NCBI GenBank assembly: GCA_964036665.1
Contig: OZ038528.1
Location: 4,532,501 to 4,596,500 of the forward strand
Origin: Gordius sp. MW1
Taxonomy: Eukaryota; Nematomorpha; Gordioida; Gordea; Gordiidae
Length of the DNA stretch: 64,000 nucleotides
Reading direction: 5' to 3'
Positions 31,448 through 43,428 of this stretch are shown here, one piece after another (the stretch's first letter is position 1; each line of letters opens with the position of its first letter). The notes under the pieces are model-generated. The model was not told the origin of the DNA. It did not search any database and saw only the letters and a program-made list of their open reading frames with translations. The translations under genes and the position numbers were made by a program.

Positions 31448-32100
31448 TTAAAAAAATACACACATCGAAAATAAAAATATTAAAGGCGAACAAAAAACTA
31501 TGGCGATATGTGTAAGACAATCAAGAACCGTTTTTAGCCAACTTTTAAGGCAAATTTGCTTCCTAACACGTTCATCCTTAAACGATTGCTTGTGTTTAGT
31601 CAATAAATTGGTTCCTGTTGAAAATATTATTTCGCACGGAAGTAAATGATCCAGGTATAAAGAGAAGATTTTTTTGTTAATTTTTGGATGTCTGGAAAAC
31701 GACGTTGATTCGATTTCCACCATTGTATAGGCTCAACATTGGAGACCACACCTGGTTTGTGCAAAAATCTCTCCAATGAAGACTTCGCCTTGTCGCTCTT
31801 AATAGCCGATCCAGTTTCGATACCTCGCAGTTAATACAAAATCTGGCTGACTTCCTATAGCAGTTTCCAAGTCATCTTTAATTTCTCTATACGATATGCC
31901 ATACTGGCGATAAACACTCAAATTTTGAGCCTTAAATCGACCACACTCGCTTATAAGACTATCTTCTTATTGAATGCCATATATCTTCAATTTTCTATTT
32001 GGCCATTTTGCCAGCATGATCTTCTATGCCTGGTTGATAATATACCGTAGTCCATATTTTAATTAAATTGTGATCCTCGTTCTCCATAACTTATGTAAGT
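31448..32100 (-). pseudogene. hAT-B transposase remnant (dimerisation domain and upstream part), copy 1
   Basis: Frame 31723-31448 includes R-H-P-K-I-N-K-K-I-F-S-L-Y-L and C-E-I-I-F-S-T-G-T-N-L-L-T, a worn hATC motif. Farther upstream a start-like MENEDHNLIKIWTTVYYQPG lies near 32090, followed by stops. It is broken in both units. Confidence 0.65.
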
Positions 32101-33160
32101 TAGAAAAACATTAAATTAAACTTTTTCAAATTGTAGCAGGAAAAATATCTAAAATGCGGTAAGATAAAAATAGCTAAATATTTGAGTATGGTCTATTTAA
32201 ATTAAACTTAAAAAAATCCAATTCTATTGATTCAAGGATTCGATTCGGATTTTTGAATCTTAGCAGCGTAAATATTTGATTCGAAATTCGAATCGAATCT
32301 CTCGAATATTTCCCAGAGGCGTAGTTTAAAGGTCAACGATCGAAAAACGGTTTACATGGAAATGGACGTTGAAAGCAGCCCATCGCTGGATGACCATCTA
32401 AAGTACCCAAAAGTAGACAGGTTTACATACCTCGACTCGATGCTACATCAAGAGGGAGGTTGAGCAACAAAAGAAAGGATGGCTTAAATGGCGAAGTATA
32501 TCCAATGTAAAGTGCGTCAAGAAAATGCCAATATGGTTGAAGAGCAAAGCTTACAAATCCATCGGTTAATCTATGGAAGCGGAACATGGGCATTAAACAG
32601 CAGAGAAGAAAAGCTATTAAGCCACAGATATGTGAATAATACGGTAGAGCTTGGGGGATACTAGGCTCGACCATATGACGAATGATTTTCTCAAAACAAA
32701 AATAGTATTTACCCTATGGCGGATATGATTAACTAAAGTCGGCTAAGATGGTATGGGCATATACTAAGAAGGGAAGTAAGTGATTTAAATCGAAATGTAT
32801 TGGACATGGAGGTACGACAGAAGAGAGGAAGAGGACGACCTCGTGTCACGTGGAAAGAGCAAGGCGATAAAGTTATGAAAACTAAAGAGATTAATTAATA
32901 CATGGCCCTTTACCCGATCAAGATGGAAGAAACTCATCAAATCAAACACCACGAATGTGAGACATGATTTATAAAGAAGAAGACGATTGTAAAATTTCTT
33001 TGTATAAAATCGGTGGGTTTGGAATGATAAAAGAGGGAAATGGAACGCGATATTTCGGGATATTATGGCCCATTATCAGGGGGGAAAAGGGTGAAGATGA
33101 AGTAACAAAAAATAAGAATGAATTAAAGTGAGTTAATGGGTAACATAACCCGTTGATGGA

Positions 33161-35346
33161 TTTACAGAACTGATAACTTGATCATTTCAAAACGTTGTAA
33201 AAACAACAATAAAAGCAGCATTATTATAGGATTAAGAAGATAAGGGTTTTGGGATAATGAAATAAGTACTTTATTAAATATCCAATTAAAGTAAATTGTA
33301 TGCGAGAACAAAGTGTCTGTTCTGGTGTATATAAAATTCCTTTATATACACATATATTAATTGAAATCAATTAAGTTTAGTGTTGCCTCCGCGAGGTATA
33401 AACAAATCAATTATATATAGTGGTGATACCTCGAGGTATGCTTGGTGGTCAATTAAATCAATTAAGACAATGAACGCAACAAATAGTCTCCTTCGTAGAA
33501 GTGGAGCGTTATATAAAATTGAAAAATTTCTTAATTGATGTAAAGTATGTGTAAGGGATGTTCGTAATACTAGCCAGTTTTAAAGTATGTGTAAGGGATG
33601 ATCGTAATACTAGCCAGTTTTCTACCGCCTACCATGGTTGTTAGTGAAGTGGCCGAGGTGTGAGTTGTGTGTGTGTCGTTGTGGTGCTATCCAATATATT
33701 AATAAGTTACATGCCTCGGGCAGAGGTATCTATATTGGAATCGCAATCGTCCATCAACTAAACCGGTAAGCGGTGGTGAGAACGTTGGTAGTAGGTGTTA
33801 TTGTTTTTGTCGAACGTAGTATTTGCTCGTTGCAAGAGGCCATGTGGTGTTGATGTTGAGATGGGTTTTTCGATTAGGGCCATGCGAAGAGCAGTGGTTG
33901 GGCAGCAGTGGTTGGGCGTTCGGCAGACTTTGTTGTTGTCTATGTAGAGATGTAGCAGGGCATCAAGGTCTTTTTGTCGTAGTAGTAATCAGATAGGAAG
34001 GCATAGCAGTCGGACACGCAGATTTCGATATTTAGAAGTTGACGTGTTTGGTTGTTCGGCTCGATCGTGTCTTTACAATATTTGTATTGGCTGCCAGATT
34101 GACTAAGGAGTGCCCAATATCTAAATTTCATAATTTTAACACAAAAAAAAAACCAAGACGCCGTTGCTTAAGGGCGTATTCTGGGGGAGGGAAAAAAACG
34201 GCTCCCCCGAAATGCGGGGTCACCAATTTTGGGATAAAGAAATAAGTACTTTATTAAATATCCAATTAAAGTAAATTGTATGCGAGAACAAAGTGTCTGT
34301 TCTGGTGTATATAAAATTCCTTTATATACACATATATTAATTGAAATCAATTAAGTTTAGTGTTGCCTCCGCGAGGTATAAACAAATCAATTATATATAG
34401 TGGTGATACCTCGAGGTATGCTTGGTGGTCAATTAAATCAATTAAGACAATGAACGCAACAAGGGTTTAAACTTTAAATTGCACGTATTTAAATTTATGA
34501 CAGAAATCAATGTAATCAAATTTATATTCCAAATAATTACCTTCCAATTCCAACTAACTTTGCCATTAAATACTTATTTATCGAATGCAGTATAGGTTCG
34601 TGTATTTATTTTATATTGCACAATTATAAAAATATAATAAATTTAAATGCACCTGCCCAGCGTATAATGTGAAAAGTCATGCAAATGACAAAACTATGTA
34701 TTCACAAATGTCTTATTAAAATTCAAAAATTTGGGAGGTTTACTATTAGTTAAAGCATAAAAACTTTAAAAAAAATTCAGATTTAAATTTAATCTATTAC
34801 GGTGTCATTAAATACTCTATTGTACTTTTGAAATCGTTAGGCGGGTGTTCAAAAATCTAGAGCCACTTATTCAAACTGATTGACTACCAATTTATAATTA
34901 CCGCATTATGCAGGATGAGTAACTGCAAAATATAAATTTAGTAATATTTACTATTCCATAAGAACTCATTCTAAGCCTAAATTTTTAATATTAATTGCTA
35001 TGCAATTTATTTTAATAATGCTATGGATACAAATATGTGATAAAGATATTATAAAATTATTAACATACCCTATGGGTCAACCTTACTTAGGTAAATGATT
35101 GCCAGATTTTAAATTTTTTACAAAAATATATAATATTTACTACACTTAGGAATTTTTTTAATATCAAATATATTCCATACATATTGATTTACACTTAATA
35201 CCTTAAATGTAAATTATGCAATTAAAATAACAAAACATTTACTAAAATCTAACGACCAATAAAAAGATCTCGCCAAAAAAATCTCGTCTCGTCTCGACAT
35301 CAAAATTCTCGCCACCAAGATTTTTCTCGGTTTTTCCGCATCACTA
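33161..35346. mobile_element. Right part of hAT-A (copy of 11600-12565), interrupted by an LTR element
   Basis: The left end is absent because the duplication began inside the element. The right end gcatcacta and flank gatgtgat are kept. The LTR element sits at 33250-34461. Confidence 0.88.
33250..34461 (-). mobile_element. Short LTR retrotransposon (TRIM-like), unit 2 only, young
   Basis: LTRs 33250-33481 and 34230-34461 (232 bp each) differ at about one position. On the minus strand each LTR runs TGTTGCGTTC...TTATCCCA. A primer-binding site (tggtgaccccgc, about 34215-34226) follows the 5' LTR, and a purine tract (gaaggaga) precedes the 3' LTR. The flanking direct repeat is up to 7 bp (agggttt). 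The ~750-bp interior lacks recognisable gag or pol, so it depends on a partner. The primer site fits Ty3/Gypsy or BEL/Pao, and I cannot choose. The empty site is preserved in unit 1 at about 11693. Confidence 0.88.
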
Positions 35347-36394
35347 GATGTGATATTTTGTCACTTTTTGATTTGATCGTACAATATGTTAACAGTGTTT
35401 CTTACATAGGAGAACCGACCATCAATTAATCGTTTTATAAAAAATAAAATTAAATTATTGCACAAACTTAGAAAATCATCATTTTGAGTCGGACAATTGT
35501 GCAGCTTTAATAAAATTTGGGCATGGCCGGGCGGTTTCTTAGAAGAGTTTAAGCGGGTCAAGGGGGCAAACTAGTTATAAAATAGGACGGGCAGGGTTTA
35601 TGCAGAAAATTTTAACAAATCTGGCCTTTAAAAAGGTATGAATTCGTTGTTAAAAAAACAAAACGTTATAATTATAGTCATTATAAGATGGGGTCAATTT
35701 TCTTTTTCCAAGCCATTTTCTACCTCGATATTCACCAGAGGTGGGAACATTCGCGAAGAATTTTTAACAATACCAATCTTCTATTACTATTTAATACGTT
35801 TTCAATCTTCTGATTAAGTAAAATTTCGTTCAGTAGTTCATGTAGTTATAAGAGACAAAAAGGCGTGGGGATATTAGGCAGTGGTTTAAATAGTATTTTG
35901 TAAGGTGTTAGGGTGTAGAGAGAATATTTGCGACAACAAATCTTTTAAGTTTTGAAGCCATATACCATCTTATTTTAATTGATATTACTGCCATTAAAAT
36001 CACTTGGGTAAATTTAGATTCCAAATTCTTTCATATTTACAAAAATTATCATTTTACCCCTCCCTTAATCATTATTGCCCCCCTCTAATTCCAATGCTGG
36101 CTACGTCAATGCTAAATTAAATTTTTTGGGTATATGAATTCGAAAAAAGATATTTAATGTAATTAAGGCTTTTTTGTCGAAAATGTAATTCATAAGAAAA
36201 AGCATATATAAACTTATAAAGTATTTATAAATGTCTTAGTCTGTTATGCAACTATAAATATCTTAATTCATTTATTAGATTAGTAACCCTTTAGCTACGC
36301 AACTGCCTACTTATTTTATAGACTGCATAAATGATCTTGTAACAATAAAATATATATTTTTCCTCATATTTTGTTAAACTGCATTTTTATACAG

Positions 36395-36523
36395 AGGTGC
36401 ATCAAAGATGAAAATTTGGATTGCTGTTCGGAAGATTTGTGCAATGCAGCCATTCTTAAGAAACACGATCTTGGGATTGTAGCGATTTGTCTATATTTTC
36501 TAGCATACATACATTTGAACTGA
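36395..36523 (+). CDS. Duplicated terminal exon of the Ly6-like gene
   Basis: Identical coding potential to 13614-13742: R-C-I-K-D-E-N-L-D-C-C-S-E-D-L-C-N, then the hydrophobic tail and stop, after the same ttttatacag acceptor. No copies of exons 1 and 2 precede it, because the duplication starts within intron 2. It could serve only as an alternative last exon for the upstream gene (exons 1-2 at 9276-9592), or is an orphan. Confidence 0.8.
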   Translation, partial: RCIKDENLDCCSEDLCNAAILKKHDLGIVAICLYFLAYIHLN

Positions 36524-37943
36524 CATTTTAAAGTGTTAGCGTATAAAGTCTCTAATAATTTATAAATTCAAAGCACAATTTATGAAGAAATAGAAACACA
36601 AGATAAAACTCTGTTTATTAACTCACAGATCACATTGTCCCATAGTGTAGTGTTGATTAGCTAAATCGGCAAGGCAAGCTTAAATAGTCCCAAAATAAAC
36701 TTCTCACATAAAAACAGCGCCGCAATATTAGTCCATTTTCAAACGTCTATAAACATATGTAATCATGGGCGTACTCATTATTATTTAGGAAGGGGCAGGG
36801 TGATCATTTATATACGAAATGATCATTCTGATGCTTTTGAAATAGACATTCAAGATCTAATGACATTTAATACTTCCCAGTGTCCAAAAAATATTAATTT
36901 GATAAAAAGCCGGGTTATGGGCCATACAGATTAATTAAAAAAACCTTAAATGTGATTGCTAATTACATATGACTTATATACATAATCATGATCAAGACAC
37001 AGCGTTTAATGAATAGCCTAAAGACCTTTATAAATAATTTTTGGCTTTTTAATAATCCATATATTTAAAAATTAGAAATATAGATTTGGACAGGCAATCC
37101 CGAACAGATGCTCTGAAATGTAAAAGTTAAAGGGGTCGGGCCAAAGGGCTCAAATTTACGATCTGGCCATATACAAGCTAAAATTTAAAACTTGCTTAAT
37201 TTTGTAATTACTATCAAATTATTTGTTTATACCATACCCTCTAGTCCGAACGTGCGACTTTTAACAATATAGTATAATATCCTATATCCTGTTATAATCA
37301 TTTATTCGAATTCCAAACTTAATAATTGGGTTTCTAAGTATCGGACGGAAAAATAGGGAAGGGCTCGGGTATATTAACAATAAATGTTGATTGTATTAAC
37401 CAGATATAAGAAAGGGTAATTACTATATTTATCAAACATTTATGAGTACAGCTTTAGGAATAGTTAAAAACAGTAAAAATAGTATTCAAGTCGAAGAATG
37501 AATATGAATCAAGGACTACTCAATTGAAATTCCAAAATATGATTAGGGCAATGTTCAATATTCCTCAACTATTCTAATCTTCACAATACCTAAATTAATA
37601 ATAATAAAAAAACAAGGAGTTAGCCAAATAATTGACGGAAAAATATATTATAAACTTCTGAATATTTAGCTTGTTAGTTCCAAAAAGATAATTTTATAAA
37701 AGATAATATTGAAAGATTTTTCTATATATTAAAGTTTTGCCACTTAATTACAACTCAGTAAATCCAAGTTTTATCAAAGATAGACAAGAGAAGAAAACCA
37801 CAAATTTTGCAACATTCAGCACTATCCCTAGCATACTGTAAAGAGTTATTTGACCTTTAATCAGCTATTACATTTAATATTGGACAACACAAAAAAACAA
37901 AATATGTATTTACATAATAATAATTCAAATTTTTTTTTGATGT
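36524..37943. other. Spacer, unit 2 copy of 13743-15120
   Basis: AT-rich, no gene. It carries a ~45-bp segment near 37100-37150 (with 'aaaggggtcgggccaaag') not present at the matching place in unit 1. Confidence 0.5.
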
Positions 37944-40900
37944 TTATATACCAGAATACAAAGCAAAAGAGGTCATTGCTGTAAGGCTCAATATTGCCCA
38001 TAAGATTTTGTTTCTTCTTTTACATGGCCAGTCATCATAGGTTGATTTCTTCTTTTCTATAAACAAAATATTTTTAAGTTCAATTAGGGCGGGGGGCAAA
38101 ACATAAAGTGTTTCAATTATTGAGGGTTTTTGTATCAAAAATCCCCCCCCCGGCTACACCCATGTTGCTTATTAAATACATAATCAAATTCCAAAAACAA
38201 ATTATCGTATCCGGAGATACGATGATGAAGATATCTTCCCACCTCATCTTATTCAAAAGTTAAGAGTTCAACACGCGGTACAATTCTTTTGATCTTACAC
38301 ATTGTACACTCATAGCGTAGACCAGTATTCTTTTACATTTAATTCCTAGTACGCGTATGTTATTCCCCCCCCCCCGACGCGCTTATACGTTTGTGTTATT
38401 TATTTCTCCCCATATATGATTGTTTATCAACATGAATACGGATGAGTGATTTGTAATAAGGAGATTGATATACATTAATATGATTTTTCTACGTGATAAA
38501 ATAGATTGGCGAAATGTAGAGCGGTAAAGTTATATTTTTTTAGTGGCTTTAAGCTCGGCCATCCCACAACAATATTTCCCCCTATCCTTCCTTTAAATTC
38601 CCCCGATTAATTCCTAATAATTCTTCCTTCAAAATTCGCAAATCATATTCTTTTTCGCAGGAACGCGATATTGGCGCCGAAACAAAAACAATTTAACCAC
38701 TTCGCCGGGATTAAAAAGTAATCGAACCTGTACTAAAACACTCGAACCAATCCACGATTCGGAAATATTGGGAGACGGAGGAGAAAACAATTCCTTCGAA
38801 CGATTGGCTACCAAATTTAAACCGCAAACATAATTCAGTGGTAATTCCAATATGTCTGAGAACATATGGCAGAATTCTTCGAACGAATGAAAATATCGAG
38901 ACTGATTTAAATCAAAATATCAATTATGCAGAATCTTCCCTAACTAATTCTCAAGGCCTAAATTCTTAATCCGCTAAAATATTATTGTAAGACAGAATTA
39001 TACACTTGATTTATTTACATATATTAATTATATGAAAATTATATTGTTAACCAATATTTAAACCCCCCCCCCCCGCAGTTTCTTTGATTATTATTTGACA
39101 GTCTGCGCGTGGGCAAGAAAGGATAATTTTCAAGATGGCAGTTTACACTCTATATTAATTATAAGTTTTGTCAAGGCTGTTGCTCGAGGAGTCAAAGAGC
39201 TGGAAAAAAAACCGTTAGCCATGACGTTGCCTTTTTATCACTGATTTTTACATATATCAGTCGTCGTGTGAGCAAAGGCCAGAGTTGGTATTCGATGCCA
39301 GATGTTTGAAACTTATAATGTTAATAACGCCACCTTGATAGTTGCACTGAACTCTTAGAACTCGATCGAAAATACATTAAGTCTTCGACTTTTAAAAGGG
39401 AAAGGTATCGTATCCGGAGATACGATGATGAAGATATCTTCCCACCTCATCTTATTCAAAAGTTAAGAGTTCAACACGCGGTACAATTCTTTTGATCTTA
39501 CACATTGTACACTCATAGCGTAGACCATTATTCTTTTACATTTAATTCCTAGTACGCGTATGTTATTCCCCCCCCCCCGACGCGCTTATACGTTTGTGTT
39601 ATTTATTTCTCCCCATATATGATTGTTTATCAACATGAATACGGATGAGTGATTTGTAATAAGGAGATTGATACATTAATATAATTTTTCTACGTGATAA
39701 AATAGATTGGCGAAATGTAGAGCGGTAAAGTTATATTTTTTTAGTGGCTTTAAGCCCGGCCATCCCCCAATAATTTATTTTTTTACGGCCCAATATTTCC
39801 CCCAATTCAAGCCTGATAATTCCCCCTTCCATCAAAATTCGCAAATCATATTCCTTTTCTCAGGAATGCGATACAAATATATATAATATTATCATTAATA
39901 GTGTTTAGCAAGTAGTTAAAATAAATTTCTCCTCTGAAAATAACATTATTATAAATTAAATAAAATGATTACCAAAATGCCCTAAAAAGCATCTAATTTA
40001 GGGATGGACTATTATATAAATGTAATGATTTTCTCAAAACATTATGTTAATTTAAATCTAGACAATTTTCCTTAGTATTTTGTAATATAATAAATGGCAA
40101 ATGTACTCTTGTCTATTTTAATAATACTCTAACATGAGATTTTACTTAGACAACACTTAAATGATTGTAGTTAAATGCATTTTCAAAGGTGAAGGCAAAC
40201 TTTCCATACATCATATTTCTCTAATGTAAACCCAGACGAGCATAAATATTTTTGGTTTACCTATAATTGCTCAACCCAAGCCCTGACTCAATTTCATGAC
40301 ATTTTATGTATTCATTTGTAAATAAAAAACTTTTCTTTTCTTATAAAAGCATTACATTTATATCATATAGCTTATTCTATAAAAAAAAAATTAGTAATAA
40401 AAAATCGGATATGAATGCATAAATTTTGACAAAAATATAAATGAACATAAATACTCTTAAAATATAGGATTAGTTAAATATAAATTTTATTAGGTAATAT
40501 AGCTGGCAATATAATTGATTTATTAGAATTGAGCACTACCTTGATCCCCATGGGCATAATTTATGTTGAAATGAGATTTGGTTATATTTTCAATAAAACT
40601 AATCAAATTTGGGCACGCTTTAAGGTGAGCCTGCAATTCAGTGTTTTTTAGAGGGGCATAATATAAAGGTGCTAGATAGGCATACATCAAGGCATCAGCA
40701 CTGCTTGGCCTAGGTTGATAAAACAAATGTTTATTTTTTATTTTGAATATTAACCAAAGTTTCAAGCAAAGTTTTTGTTTAAAGAGTCACTTTTTAGTTC
40801 CAAATAAGTGTTGATTAGCATTCAAACGGTTAGATACTGAATTAAGGCAATTCTTGGTAGTTGCATATATCTATAAAGAATTAAAAATTAAGGTTATATT

Positions 40901-41544
40901 TTAACTTAACTATAGATTTTGATGAAATATCTTGAAGTGGTTTATCAGAATGATGCAGCCCATTCAATATGTTGTAATAATGCCAATACAACTTGCTGAG
41001 TGTAAAAATACCAAACGGAAATTTTAAAAATTTAGCATAAGCCGGTCTAGTGCACTCTTTGCAATTTTCATCATCCAACCAAAAAGTAAAAATCTAAATT
41101 AGAAGATAATAAAACAACTTAAGTCTTACAACACCTGGATATAAATCTTTTTGGAGATAAGATGAGTATGCAATTATATCTGCCTTAATATCTTCAGGTA
41201 ACTCTGCATCAATATCACAATTCTAAATTTGAAGTAAAATCATTATAATCTAATTTACTTCTTTCCTTAGTAGTTCTACAATATCCAATATATTAAACAA
41301 AAACTTGTGACCGTATTTTAAATAAGGAATTGTATCTAATTAATATATTCTTTATGAGATAAATTTTACATATAAGAGAAATTATAGATAAATTTTTGGA
41401 GTTAAAATCTATGTCTTTGCTAGCAAATCTGGAGTATGTCTAGAAAAAATTAGTATAGTCAAATGCTAAAACCATTAGGTATAATGAGTTAATATCAATT
41501 GATGGGCAATTCCATGCTGAACCCCATACTCTTAAAGAAATCAT
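37944..41544 (-). CDS. MTX1: Metaxin-1, copy 2, eight exons, intact
   Basis: Exons 41544-41473, 41439-41370, 41335-41259, 41222-41130, 41093-40911, 40870-40791, 40709-40540 and 38056-37944 mirror copy 1 with all splice sites kept. The coding differences I noticed are synonymous: GTT to GTA in codon 6, AGT to AGC in the 'FAS' serine, and ATC to ATT in 'SII'. Predicted protein is the same 285 aa. The last intron holds the same LTR element (38203-39873). The lack of replacement changes fits either two active genes or two alleles. Confidence 0.9.
38203..39873 (+). mobile_element. TRIM-like LTR element in metaxin intron 7, copy 2
   Basis: LTRs 38203-38670 and 39406-39873, same caaat target duplication and same parts as 15382-17055. 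It was co-duplicated, not independently inserted. Confidence 0.88.
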
Positions 41545-41928
41545 TCCAAATTTAAAAACAGCTGACGTAAAATTTGTAAGAGACGTGGAGGAGCAACTAA
41601 TTACAACAGTTAAATAATAGTCGAAATTGTATAAATAATAATCTGATATTTGGTTTTAATTAAGTAATCTTTTTTAAACACAAATTAGAAAAGTTACCCT
41701 AATTCCTTTTAATAAAAAAAGTTTAAATATGTAAAATTAAATTAGTGGTAAAAATCTTTATCAGTTTTTTGATTTTCATGTTTTTAGGTGGTTAGGTTAA
41801 AATTGAAAAAAATCTATAGATTTCAACAATTTATGAGTTAAAACATGTAAGTAAAACCAAATTAGCACAGGATTATGGTGTAGGATTAGTCACAATCTAC
41901 TGTATATGTAATAATAAAGAGAATTAGA

Positions 41929-42076
41929 CATGGGCGTAGCCAGGTTTTGAATTAGGGGTGGGGGCAAAACGTGAAATTTATTAATTTTTAAGGGTTTTTG
42001 CATTGAAATTTTTTTTTCTCGCCATTTAGGGGGGGGGGGCAGCCCCCCCCCATGCCCCCCCTGGCCTACGCCCATG
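41929..42076. mobile_element. hAT-like MITE, copy 2 of 19111-19297
   Basis: Perfect 8-bp target duplication gaattaga on both sides, catgggcgtagccagg and ggcctacgcccatg ends. Shorter than the unit 1 copy by about 40 bp. Confidence 0.88.
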
Positions 42077-42206
42077 GAATTAGATATAGATGCAGAAAAT
42101 AATCTATCTCTAAGCAAAAAAAGACAAATTAAAAGTAATCTCCTTGTTATATATTTACATTATATAACTTAGCACAATATATCGAGACAGAACAAGCCTT
42201 ACTTAA

Positions 42207-42375
42207 ATGGCTTATAAGGATTTGCACCAAGAGATGTGTGATTTATGAGCCTTTGCTTTTATCCAAAGCAAAACAGTTTTTAAGCATGTTAATAAAGGTA
42301 AATTTTAGAAGATATCAAGAGTCTTTGGCTTTAAATAAACTGTTATTTAATAATTTATGTTACTTTGAATGTTAA
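42207..42375 (+). pseudogene. Small ORF of 19428, disrupted in unit 2
   Basis: Same start M-A-Y-K-D-L-H-Q-E-M-C-D-L, but the next codon is TGA (42246-42248), because 'tttatgagccttt' replaces 'tttatcttt'. This weakens the case for a conserved gene, or marks a loss-of-function difference between the units. Confidence 0.3.
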
Positions 42376-42775
42376 ATTATGTTTAAACAAATTTTTGTTA
42401 ACAAATTTATATAAATAAATAAAACTCTCAGGCATTCCAGATTAAGGTTCCGTAATAGGAACACATCAATTATTATAAAACAATAAAATGGGTAATGCTG
42501 ACTGTAAGGATCCGTAACCACTCCATGCGCTACTTATAATTACCTTTGATTATAAAAAATGTACTTTTACGCATTTTGTAACGAATTGATATATATAAAG
42601 TTGTACAAAGATCAGTTGTTTTTAGTTTTTAGTTTCTAACTCTCCTCCTAAAATCTCTAATTTTTATAAAATTCTTATCCAAAAACTTTCTGAGATATCC
42701 AGATCCACCCCTCTTCAACCTTAAATCTTTGGTTTTTGATGGATCGGGTGACGAGTGACTAGAAGCTTATTATAG

Positions 42776-43428
42776 TTCACTTTCTGGATTGATGTTGGAG
42801 GATCCAGAGCTAGCATACTTCATTGCCCTCAGACTAGGAATTCCCTATTCAAAGGAATATTCCTGCCGCAACTGCCCCCAGAACATATACATTTATGCAA
42901 GACACCCCCTACACTGCCTTTACAATAAATTTTAAATACATAAGGCACGAAAAGGTGAATAGTTTAATCCAAGCCGCTTTTAAAAAAGTCAATATCCCGT
43001 CCCTTTTAGAGCCGTCAGACCCTTCGTTGGAGGGAAGGATGCGACCAGATGACTCTACCCTTATCCCTTGGGTAAATGGTCTACCCCTCATTTGGGATCT
43101 CACCGGTATAGACATTTTCGCCACCTCTAACCATAACTACAACGCTCTGACCCTCGCCGAACACCGCAAAACGGTAAAATACCAGGCCGCCTCGTGTTCT
43201 GGGACTTTTGGTCCGGTCACTATAAAGCTTTTTAAAGAAATCAGCCGTCGCTGCCCGCCCTCTAAATATTCCATAAATTTACTTAAACAAAAAATTGGTA
43301 TTTTTATAGCAAAGTACAATTTTAAATCCCTGGCCGACAGCTGGCCACTTTTAATAGATGACACATGCGACGCTTTTGACTTAAAATTATTATGTTTTAT
43401 ACCCGTCCTTATATTTTTCGAATTTTAA
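42776..43428 (+). pseudogene. R2-like knuckle/endonuclease, copy 2
   Basis: Same layout as 19999-20651. Frame 42895-43428 (177 aa) keeps R-P-D-D-S-T-L-I-P-W and L-P-L-I-W-D-L-T, closer to the family consensus than copy 1. The knuckle lies in another frame just upstream. It is followed by an AATAAA and A-rich tail. Confidence 0.5.

Larger units (their letters stand above)
29218..32323. mobile_element. hAT-B element (TIR TACGCCTCTGG) interrupting the RTE LINE, copy 1
   Basis: Perfect 8-bp target duplication gtttaaag at 29210-29217 and 32324-32331. Ends are tacgcctctgga and cccagaggcgta. Its subterminal zones are full of GATTCGAATCGAAT motifs. A hAT-A element jumped 6 bp inside its left end (29224-31190), so the body is 31199-32323. 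A decayed transposase lies on the minus strand. Confidence 0.9.
21120..32990 (+). mobile_element. RTE-type LINE split into three pieces by nested hAT insertions, copy 1
   Basis: Piece 1 (about 21120-22509) has the apurinic endonuclease domain: HIACLQETRWSGTK, LLEADFNAQGRI and FTQIDYLLIRR. Piece 2 (28572-29209) has PDGIPMEALLGYREEES and SALSPFIFNISMDTIT with MLYADDIAI (reverse transcriptase). Piece 3 (32332 to about 32984) has FTYLDSML, SRLRWYGHILRR and RPRVTWKEQGDKVMKTKEI, ending in a gaagaag tail. The order endonuclease, RT, C-terminal region is that of a single LINE. Many stops and frame changes show it is dead. Insertions: hAT-A1 at 22510 and hAT-B at 29218. Confidence 0.85.
11600..33160. 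repeat. Unit 1 of a direct tandem duplication (21,561 bp)
   Basis: Sequence from 'tttacagaactgataac' (11600) to '...acccgttgatgga' (33160) recurs from 33161 to 58542. The junction reads gatgga|tttacag, with 'at' shared microhomology at the breakpoint. Substitutions are sparse (about 7 in 1.7 kb around the Ly6 exon). It contains the last Ly6 exon, the whole metaxin-1 gene and the nested transposons. See the findings for the alternative that the two units are alleles placed in tandem. Confidence 0.95.
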
